From positions 1 to 13,967 of the forward strand of contig DESW01000013.1 in NCBI GenBank assembly GCA_002361425.1: a stretch of 13,967 bases of DNA. The letters run 5' to 3'. The translations under genes were made by a program, and so were the position numbers. Source of the stretch: Candidatus Saccharibacteria bacterium UBA3304 (GTDB taxonomy: Bacteria; Patescibacteriota; Saccharimonadia; Saccharimonadales; Saccharimonadaceae). Shown here in pieces: positions 6,409-11,638 of this stretch; positions within the stretch are counted from its first letter, which is position 1; every line of letters starts with the position of its first letter. A model generated the notes under the pieces. The model had not been told where the DNA came from and searched no databases. It saw nothing but the letters and a program-made list of their open reading frames with translations.

Positions 6409-8677
6409 ATTTCTTTTTTGTCACGGTTTTGCGCGTACGTTTGGCTGGGCGGCGCGTGGTTTTCTTTGGCTTGTTAGCAAGATATTCTTCGGCCTGCTCT
6501 TTTGTGACAGTCTTTGGATCGACGTCCTTAGGAATACGAGCAAAGTTACGGCGACCTGGACCTTTTACGTATGGGCCATAAGCGCCGTTAATGATCTGAA
6601 TTTCGCCCCAATCGGCGATGAAGGAATCGCGCTTAGCTTCATAAAGAGGTTCGGCGTCTTCGAGTGTAATAGTATATGGATCGAAGTCTTTGAGCGGAAT
6701 ATTATATTTTCCCGCCTTAAGATATGGGCCAAATGGGCCGGCAGCGGCAATGATTTCGGTGCCGTCAGCGGTTTTACCGAGCGTACGTGGCAAAACTGGC
6801 AACGCGAGCTGCTTGATAGCCTGTTCGAGCGTGACGGTCTTAACTGATTTGCGCTTTGGTAGTGGCGCAAAGCGTGGCTTTTCGCCGGTTTCTTTTTCGT
6901 TTTCGCCGAGCTGAATAAAGCCGCCATTCTTGCCGACCTTAGCGTAGATTGCTTTGCCGGTTTCTGGGTCGTGGCCGAGGAGGCGGGCGTTATTGTAGCG
7001 CTCGATACCCTCGCTGGCGAGGACTTCATCATTGAATGGACCATAGAAATCACGAAGCATTTTGACGCGATCGAGTTTAGCCTCGGCGATTAAGTCGAGA
7101 TCTTTTTCGATCATAGCGGTAAACTTATAATCAACAATATTCTTGAAGTGGTCGACTAGGAAGCCGGCGATGAGCTCGCCGATAGGGGTCGGCATGAGCT
7201 TACCCTTATTAGCACCGAATTTTTCTTTAACATTCTCTTCTGTGATTTCGCCATTTTCGAGCTTGAGCTGAGTTATCTCGCGCTCTTCACCTTCGCTTTC
7301 GCCCTTTTCGACGTAGCCGCGAGCCTGAATAGCGGTCATGATGGTCGCGTAAGTCGATGGGCGACCAATGCCGAGTTCCTCAAGTTTCTTAACGAGAGAT
7401 CCTTCAGTGTAGCGTGCTGGTGGCTTAGCATAGTTTTGTTTTGCAATAATGCAAGCCGCCGTGAGCTTATCTCCGACGGTAAGTTTTGGCAATTCGGTAT
7501 CTTTGAAACGGCCATAAACCTTAAGGAAGCCTTCAAAAGTGATAACTTCGCCCTTCCCCTCGAAGAAGTATTCGGTAGGAGTAGAAATTTTAACGGTAGT
7601 TTTCTCAAGCTTAGCGTCTGCCATCTGAGTAGCAAGAGCACGAGCGCGAATCAAAGCATAAAGACGTTTTTCGTAATCGTTTTTACCGGCAACCTCTACC
7701 TCGATATGGGTCGGACGGATAGCTTCGTGAGCTTCCTGAGCGCTGGCGTCTTTAGTTTTAAAATTGCGGACTTTGACATATTCTTTGCCATAATTTTCTT
7801 CGACGTAGCTAGAGATGCTGGCGATAGCTTGCTTAGAAAGGTTTAGGCTATCGGTACGATGGTAAGTAATGTGGCCAGCCTGATAGAGCGCCTGGGCGGC
7901 CTGCATAGTGGTCTTGGTGCTATAGCCGAGCTTAGAGTTGGCTTCAATTTGCATAGACGCAGTCGTAAATGGTGCAGATGGCTTGCGCTCGCCTGGAGCG
8001 GTCTCGACAGCCGAGACGGTATATTCTGCGCCGATGAGTTTGCGCAAAAAGTCATGAACTTCGTCTTCGTTTTCGAAATCATGGTCGAGAGTGGTTGGAA
8101 AACCGAAATCGCCGGATACCTTATAAGTATATTTGCTAGCGAATTTATCGATAGCCTGCTCACGCTCAACGATAAGGCGAAGAGCTGGGCTCTGGACGCG
8201 ACCAGCGGAAACTGCACCAGGGACTTTTTTACGGACGACGCCGGAAAGATCAAAACCTACGAGCATATCAAGGGTTTGGCGAGCCTGCTGGCTAGCGACC
8301 ATGTCCATATCGACAGTGCGCGGCGCTTTGATGGCGGCTTCTAGGGCTGGTTTAGTAATCTCATGGAAAGTAATGCGCTTGGTATCCTTAGGAAGTTTTA
8401 AAACTTCGCAAAGATGCCAAGAAATAGCTTCTCCCTCGCGGTCTTCATCCGTTGCGAGCCAGATTGTCTCAGCTTCTTTGGCGGCTTTCTTAAGATCAGC
8501 AATAATACTCTTGTGGCCTGGATCTACTTCGTAAGTAACGTCAAAAGTATTTTTGTCGACCTTAGTGTCTTTACGGATATGCCCAACGGAAGCGAGCACG
8601 GTAAAATCTGCACCGAGGTATTTCTCGATGGTGTGCGCTTTAGCTGGAGACTCTACTATTACTAAGTTTTTGCCCAT
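6407..8677 (-). CDS. topA: DNA topoisomerase I (type IA)
   Basis: The 756-aa enzyme relaxes negative supercoils through a transient tyrosine-5'-phosphate link. The N-terminal Toprim domain begins MGKNLVIVESPAKA, with the catalytic acid E9 and the metal-binding ATDEDREGE (75-83, D77 and D79). SAGRVQSPALRLIVEREQAI (157-176) is typical of the family. The active-site tyrosine is Y272 in ITYHRTDS, where His replaces the commoner Met. Residues about 560-735 hold topoisomerase C-terminal repeats (GPFGPYLKAGKYNIPL, GAYGPYVKG) instead of cysteine zinc fingers, and the protein ends in a Lys/Arg-rich tail, probably for DNA contact. I chose the ATG at 8677: the frame is open further upstream, but the extended -10 (TGTGATAAT) lies only 10 nt before this ATG and the homologous start motif begins here. 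It has its own promoter and terminator. Confidence 0.97.
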   Translation of the reverse strand: MGKNLVIVESPAKAHTIEKYLGADFTVLASVGHIRKDTKVDKNTFDVTYEVDPGHKSIIADLKKAAKEAETIWLATDEDREGEAISWHLCEVLKLPKDTKRITFHEITKPALEAAIKAPRTVDMDMVASQQARQTLDMLVGFDLSGVVRKKVPGAVSAGRVQSPALRLIVEREQAIDKFASKYTYKVSGDFGFPTTLDHDFENEDEVHDFLRKLIGAEYTVSAVETAPGERKPSAPFTTASMQIEANSKLGYSTKTTMQAAQALYQAGHITYHRTDSLNLSKQAIASISSYVEENYGKEYVKVRNFKTKDASAQEAHEAIRPTHIEVEVAGKNDYEKRLYALIRARALATQMADAKLEKTTVKISTPTEYFFEGKGEVITFEGFLKVYGRFKDTELPKLTVGDKLTAACIIAKQNYAKPPARYTEGSLVKKLEELGIGRPSTYATIMTAIQARGYVEKGESEGEEREITQLKLENGEITEENVKEKFGANKGKLMPTPIGELIAGFLVDHFKNIVDYKFTAMIEKDLDLIAEAKLDRVKMLRDFYGPFNDEVLASEGIERYNNARLLGHDPETGKAIYAKVGKNGGFIQLGENEKETGEKPRFAPLPKRKSVKTVTLEQAIKQLALPVLPRTLGKTADGTEIIAAAGPFGPYLKAGKYNIPLKDFDPYTITLEDAEPLYEAKRDSFIADWGEIQIINGAYGPYVKGPGRRNFARIPKDVDPKTVTKEQAEEYLANKPKKTTRRPAKRTRKTVTKKK

Positions 8678-8687
8678 ATTGTTATAT

Positions 8688-8713
8688 ATTATCACACAAA
8701 ATTTTTCCGTCAA
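8688..8713 (-). promoter_or_regulatory. topA promoter, overlapping the terminator of the upstream RNA
   Basis: On the minus strand TGTGATAAT is an extended -10 (hexamer 8688-8693) just before the topA ATG. A -35-like TTGACG (8708-8713) lies 14 nt upstream, shorter than ideal, and falls in the T-run of the structured-RNA terminator. The leader would be about 4 nt. Confidence 0.5.
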
Positions 8714-8748
8714 AAAGCCGCAGGTAAGGGTGGGCATCACCTGCGGCT
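8712..8748 (-). terminator. Intrinsic terminator of the structured RNA
   Basis: A perfect 10-bp GC-rich stem, AGCCGCAGGT/ACCTGCGGCT, with a 13-nt loop is followed on the minus strand by TTTTTG. It ends the RNA that starts near 9011. Confidence 0.9.
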
Positions 8749-9011
8749 ATTTAACCCTTTAAACACACCTCTTGTTGGTACCGGAAGACGGAAGCGCGAC
8801 CCACCTCACACAAATGGGGTCCGCCGGTTTAAAGGGGTTGCTAGCCATAGAAACTTGCATTCTAAGTGGAGGTAATACTTTTCACTTCAAACTATATAGG
8901 AGAAATTTGAAGGCCGAATGGGTTTCTATAGCACGCAACAATTGTTAAAACGAATGTTTTAACAAAGTTATAGATTATTTAGGTGCAGTACTTAGCCTTT
9001 CGGCTAAAACT
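8712..9011 (-). ncRNA. Unidentified structured RNA, about 300 nt, with its own promoter and terminator
   Basis: The 500-bp gap between topA and pth lacks a convincing reading frame but holds a complete minus-strand transcription unit. A consensus promoter (9018-9046) is followed by a series of helices and then a terminator. In order the helices are: a 6-bp hairpin with a GAAA tetraloop (9007-8992); a perfect 10-bp hairpin with a 4-nt loop (8965-8942); an 11-bp long-range helix (8932-8922 with 8854-8844, one G:U) stacked on 5 more pairs (8920-8916 with 8862-8858), enclosing a 6-bp hairpin (8911-8906 with 8891-8886); and a 12-bp long-range helix with one bulge (8839-8827 with 8764-8753) enclosing a GC-rich arm. 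I see none of the signature sequences of tmRNA, RNase P RNA or SRP RNA. It could be a free regulatory or catalytic RNA, or a terminated leader ahead of topA, although topA has its own promoter. Confidence 0.75.
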
Positions 9012-9017
9012 GTTATC

Positions 9018-9046
9018 ATTGTAGCACTTATTTGCAAAATAGTCAA
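9018..9046 (-). promoter_or_regulatory. Consensus promoter of the structured RNA
   Basis: TTGACT (9041-9046), a 17-nt spacer and TACAAT (9018-9023) on the minus strand make one of the best -35/-10 pairs in the window, as expected for an abundant RNA. Transcription should start near 9011. Confidence 0.8.
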
Positions 9047-9079
9047 TAGTTTTTGCACACTTTTTTGCAAAATCAATAG
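9031..9079. repeat. Imperfect direct repeat at the structured-RNA promoter
   Basis: TTTGCAAAATAGTCAATAG (9031-9049) recurs as TTTGCAAAATCAATAG (9064-9079), differing by a 3-nt deletion. The copies start 33 bp apart, about three helical turns, and the first covers the -35 box. They may be paired regulator sites or a decayed duplication. The rest of 9080-9176, after pth, is AT-rich and I see no gene or convincing terminator there. Confidence 0.5.
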
Positions 9080-9176
9080 ATTTTAGGCCTTTTTCTACCT
9101 CTGTTTATGCTTATTTTACAAAGGTGATTCCGCTTATTGTTATTTCCAAAAAAAGTGTTATAAAATGTGCTAAAAA

Positions 9177-9692
9177 TTAGTATTCTGACACAAATTTGGC
9201 GATTTCGCCAAGAACGGAGGCGAGTTTTTCGTGCTCTTCTGGCGTGAATTTACTAAGGACAAAATCGACGTCACCAATGCGGGTGCGGAGCTCGTCGTTA
9301 CCGGTGCCAAGGCGAAGGCGTGGGAAATCTTCGGTGCCGAGATGCTGGATGGTCGATTTGAGGCCGTTGTTGCCGCCTGCGCTGCCCCGCTCGCGGAAGC
9401 GGATCTGGCCGAATGGCAGATTAAAGTCATCACAGATAACTAAAATGTCCTGTGCGGAAAGCTTATAGAAGTCGCAGAGGCTGCGGATACACATACCCTG
9501 ATCGTTATAAAAAGTCTGCGGTTTTACAAAGAGGATGTCGCCGTCCTTGGCAATTTCGGCTTTGAACTTTGGCTGCGACTGAAAAGTGAGATTGTGGACT
9601 TTGGCATAAAAATCCAAGGCTAGAAAGCCGAAGTTGTGGCGCGTGAAGTTGTATTTGGCGCCTGGATTGCCGAAGCCGATAATTAATTTCAT
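9177..9692 (-). CDS. pth: Peptidyl-tRNA hydrolase
   Basis: The 171-aa enzyme cleaves the ester bond of peptidyl-tRNAs released from stalled ribosomes, recycling tRNA in the cytoplasm. MKLIIGFGNPGAKYNFTRHNFGF gives the conserved N9 and the catalytic H19. VICDDFNLPFG supplies the conserved Asp (equivalent of E. coli D93), and GSAGGNNGLKSTIQHLGTEDFPRLRLGTG is the substrate-binding segment with the conserved Asn. Two positions differ from the common pattern: GGHNG is GGNNG here, and the usual KPxTYMNxSG is KPQTFYNDQG. It is somewhat shorter than typical (about 185-195 aa), mostly at the C-terminus. A perfect extended -10 (TGCTATAAT) lies 7 nt before the ATG, so the mRNA should be leaderless. No clear terminator follows the stop. 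Confidence 0.95.
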   Translation of the reverse strand: MKLIIGFGNPGAKYNFTRHNFGFLALDFYAKVHNLTFQSQPKFKAEIAKDGDILFVKPQTFYNDQGMCIRSLCDFYKLSAQDILVICDDFNLPFGQIRFRERGSAGGNNGLKSTIQHLGTEDFPRLRLGTGNDELRTRIGDVDFVLSKFTPEEHEKLASVLGEIAKFVSEY

Positions 9693-9699
9693 AAGATAT

Positions 9700-9708
9700 A
9701 TTATAGCA
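9700..9708 (-). promoter_or_regulatory. Extended -10 TGCTATAAT of pth
   Basis: A perfect TGn-TATAAT on the minus strand lies 7 nt before the pth start and begins directly after the T-run of the PIN-PhoH terminator. No -35 is recognisable. Confidence 0.65.
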
Positions 9709-9709
9709 A

Positions 9710-9741
9710 GAAAAAAACCGGAGCGAATGGGCTCCGGTTTT
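9710..9741 (-). terminator. Intrinsic terminator of the PIN-PhoH gene
   Basis: An 8-bp stem ACCGGAGC/GCTCCGGT, extended by A:T pairs, with a 6-nt loop and a run of seven T on the minus strand, follows the stop at 9764. Confidence 0.9.
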
Positions 9742-9763
9742 GCTCCGTAAAGAACTTTGGAGT

Positions 9764-11287
9764 TTATATAGCTGTTTTACAGTAATTGCGGTGGATGATT
9801 CCCGCACCGTCACGCTGACTCAGGTCGCCTTCGAACTTTAGAATAGCAACTTCTTGGTCGCCGGCTAGGCGTCTAATTACTCTTGCGAGCGAATTGCCGT
9901 ACCAGCCATAAGGGTTGCGGATCTGAGTTGGGTCGCCACAGATGATAATTCTTGCTCTTTCAGAGATTCTTTCGATAGCGGTACGAATCTGAGATTCTTT
10001 CATGAATTCCGCCTCGTCGAGAAGGAAAATTACGTCAGAAAAACTATCACCGTTGAGCTGGCCGGCGGAAGTGAAATGAATTGAGCGCATTAAGCCTTCG
10101 GCTTTGATTTCGATATCGCGCGAGTTCATCTCTTCGCCACCTTTTTTCTTGTTCCTTTGAGCGGCCAAGAAAGCCTGAATGTTTTGACAATAGCCATCGA
10201 GATTATCTCTAAGCTTTTCCCAGCGGTTGCCAGGTACGGCTCCGAGCTTGTCGCCCATCATACGATCGGGTGGGCAGCACCAGATTTGGCTGTAGATAGC
10301 TCTATCACTTCTCTCTTCGGCTTCATCTCTTTCTTCGCCTCCAGACTCGGCATACTTTTGCTTTTTGCGACGTTTTGTGTAGTTGCCTTGGTAGACCTGT
10401 TCGAGTTTTTCTCGATTAGTAAAACTAGCACGTATGTCGGTTTGAGCAATAGCCGCTCCGAGCGAAATGAATGTCTTGCCGCAACCAGCTGCGCCATAGA
10501 AGATGACGCAAGTTAGCTTTCGGTCGAGGTCTGCATATGCTGCCTCGAATGCCATTGCCTGGCGTGCGTTGCGTGGGTAGATGTTCTTTGGAACTCTGCT
10601 GCAGTCGAAGTACTTCAGATGCTCGAGCTCGTTTGTCTGCGGGTTGAACATGCCAACATTACTATAATTGCTGGGCTTTGCTCCATCTCGGTAGACAAAC
10701 TCGACGAACTCATTGGCCATAAGCGGATCCTGACTGAAGTTGTTCTCCCAATCTGCTGCGGTGATCGAATTGCGTTTTTCCCAACGCAAACTGTCGGCTG
10801 CTGATATCTCAACTTTGCGGTAGCCAGTGTAGATGTTCGGACTTAGGAAGTATGCGTCGACTCCCTTTGTCTTTGCGTCAGTAACTAGCGTAGGCTTGCT
10901 TGTGATAATCGTAGCATTCCAGTGCTTTGCGCACGCTATGGTGTGTGTGCTAGATGACGGTGAATCGCCATCATGGTTGCGCGGATCAAGGATAATCTTC
11001 TTTCCATCTTCATAACTATACTCGAAGTAGAGTTTCCCCTCCTCTCCTTTAATCTCCGAGCGGTCTGTAATATTCATGAGGAATCTTGCTAACTCGATAG
11101 CGACAAAAGCGCGATCATTGTCCTCGTCCTCCCAAATGCGTAATTTGCGATCATACACGTCGATTGGCACAATCAGACAATTACAAATGGGCGCGTTTTG
11201 GCTAATGTCGAGAATCTCCGGAAAGTTTAATGCTGCATCCAGGTTCAAGACATAAGCTTTGCCATCCAAGAATAGACTATCAGTCAT
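9764..11287 (-). CDS. PIN domain plus PhoH-type ATPase (PhoH2/YlaK-like)
   Basis: From the ATG at 11287 the protein has 507 residues. An N-terminal PIN-like domain (about 10-150) precedes a PhoH ATPase with Walker A GAAGCGKT (265-272), Walker B LLDEAEF (D424, E425) and the PhoH signature GDPTQIRNPY (451-460). PIN-PhoH proteins in other bacteria are RNA helicase/ribonuclease proteins linked to stress. Here the PIN catalytic pattern is altered: the usual YVLDTNVLL is YVLNLDAAL, and the usual late Asp is replaced in TSKPTLVTDAK. A highly charged stretch (about 303-330) sits between Walker A and B. I chose 11287 because AAAGGAGG lies 8 nt upstream (11296-11303); an in-frame ATG at 11377 is only 1 nt past the -10 box, before the likely transcription start. 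Arg codons are often AGA, unlike neighbouring core genes. A terminator follows. RNase activity is uncertain. Confidence 0.9.
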   Translation of the reverse strand: MTDSLFLDGKAYVLNLDAALNFPEILDISQNAPICNCLIVPIDVYDRKLRIWEDEDNDRAFVAIELARFLMNITDRSEIKGEEGKLYFEYSYEDGKKIILDPRNHDGDSPSSSTHTIACAKHWNATIITSKPTLVTDAKTKGVDAYFLSPNIYTGYRKVEISAADSLRWEKRNSITAADWENNFSQDPLMANEFVEFVYRDGAKPSNYSNVGMFNPQTNELEHLKYFDCSRVPKNIYPRNARQAMAFEAAYADLDRKLTCVIFYGAAGCGKTFISLGAAIAQTDIRASFTNREKLEQVYQGNYTKRRKKQKYAESGGEERDEAEERSDRAIYSQIWCCPPDRMMGDKLGAVPGNRWEKLRDNLDGYCQNIQAFLAAQRNKKKGGEEMNSRDIEIKAEGLMRSIHFTSAGQLNGDSFSDVIFLLDEAEFMKESQIRTAIERISERARIIICGDPTQIRNPYGWYGNSLARVIRRLAGDQEVAILKFEGDLSQRDGAGIIHRNYCKTAI

Positions 11288-11295
11288 AGACTTTA

Positions 11296-11303
11296 CCTCC
11301 TTT
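11296..11303 (-). promoter_or_regulatory. Shine-Dalgarno that sets the PIN-PhoH start
   Basis: AAAGGAGG on the minus strand lies 8 nt before the ATG at 11287 and decides against the longer in-frame start at 11377. Confidence 0.85.
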
Positions 11304-11378
11304 GGACTCCAATAGGTATTTTGTGAAGCTACTAACAAAATAAGCATCCGAATGAAAGATGCCCTCCTGCTTGTCATT

Positions 11379-11407
11379 ATTTTAGCATATTTGACATCTC
11401 TAGTAAA
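11379..11407 (-). promoter_or_regulatory. Promoter of the PIN-PhoH gene
   Basis: TTTACT (11402-11407), a 17-nt spacer and the extended -10 TGC-TAAAAT (11379-11384) on the minus strand. It overlaps the divergent promoter of the 43-codon gene, whose -35 TTGACA lies at 11391-11396, so the two promoters should compete for polymerase. Confidence 0.7.
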
Positions 11408-11428
11408 TATGATATATTATGGTATAAA
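11391..11428 (+). promoter_or_regulatory. Promoter region of the 43-codon gene
   Basis: TTGACA (11391-11396) is followed by overlapping -10 candidates: TATATT (11413-11418, 16-nt spacer), TATTAT (11415-11420, 18-nt spacer) and an extended TGG-TATAAA (11423-11428). The 20-bp inverted-repeat element starts 2 nt after the last of these, at the expected transcription start. Confidence 0.65.
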
Positions 11429-11429
11429 A

Positions 11430-11449
11430 TTATGCGAAATATGCATAAA
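11430..11449 (+). repeat. 20-bp inverted-repeat element, copy B
   Basis: TTATGCGAAATATGCATAAA matches 6341-6360 (minus strand) exactly. Here it covers the expected transcription start and early leader of the 43-codon gene, a classic repressor position, and lies upstream of the divergent PIN-PhoH promoter. Confidence 0.75.
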
Positions 11450-11473
11450 TAGTTCTTTTTAGGAGGTATAGAT

Positions 11474-11605
11474 ATGAATGCGATGAGAGAAATAATCTGG
11501 TCTATTAGACGCAAAATGTTCCTGCGTAGCCGCAGAGCGAAAGCCGCTATGAAGATGTTTGAAATGATGGATTACCAGGAGAGGCGCTATAATCGTATGC
11601 TCTAA
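11474..11605 (+). CDS. 43-aa Met/Arg-rich small protein, function unknown
   Basis: A short frame runs from ATG 11474 to TAA 11605. It has the best translation signal in the window, AGGAGG (11461-11466) 7 nt before the ATG, and it lies between a promoter and a strong terminator that begins a few bases after the stop, so it is very probably a real gene. The 43-residue product contains 9 Arg, 3 Lys and 8 Met, with a cationic cluster FLRSRRAKAAMKMF in the middle and an amphipathic helical look throughout. There is no signal peptide or membrane helix. Four of its nine Arg codons are AGA/AGG. It is divergent from the PIN-PhoH gene and its leader carries the 20-bp inverted repeat. Possible roles are a small nucleic-acid- or ribosome-binding protein, or a partner of PIN-PhoH; none is shown by sequence. 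Confidence 0.75.
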   Translation: MNAMREIIWSIRRKMFLRSRRAKAAMKMFEMMDYQERRYNRML

Positions 11606-11606
11606 C

Positions 11607-11637
11607 AAAAAAACACCCGGTCTTGCCGGGTGCTTTT
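11607..11637. terminator. Bidirectional terminator between the 43-codon gene and der
   Basis: A 7-bp stem CACCCGG/CCGGGTG with a 5-nt loop has an A-run on its left and a short T-run on its right. It ends the 43-codon gene on the plus strand and der (stop at 11639) on the minus strand. Confidence 0.9.
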
Positions 11638-11638
11638 A

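Noticed and set aside
6213..6581. Plus-strand open frame of 122 codons
   Set aside because: It runs through the strong topA terminator and into the antisense of topA, and its first half is a low-complexity AT-rich translation without a start signal.
8678..8740. Longer topA start giving 21 extra N-terminal residues
   Set aside because: The extension would begin inside the terminator of the structured RNA and upstream of the topA -10 box; the family start motif begins at the ATG at 8677.
8765..8826. Plus-strand resemblance to SRP RNA (CCGGAAGACGGAAGC)
   Set aside because: It only partly matches the SRP domain IV core, would not place GGAA at a hairpin tip, and the plus strand lacks a promoter and terminator here, whereas the minus strand has both.
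8712..9011. tmRNA or RNase P RNA in the topA-pth gap
   Set aside because: No tRNA-like T-arm, tag frame or CCA end is seen for tmRNA, and no GAGGAAAGTCC or ACAGAA core is seen for RNase P RNA.
11288..11377. Longer PIN-PhoH start at 11377
   Set aside because: That ATG is 1 nt past the -10 hexamer, so it would lie before the transcript begins, while the ATG at 11287 has a perfect Shine-Dalgarno.
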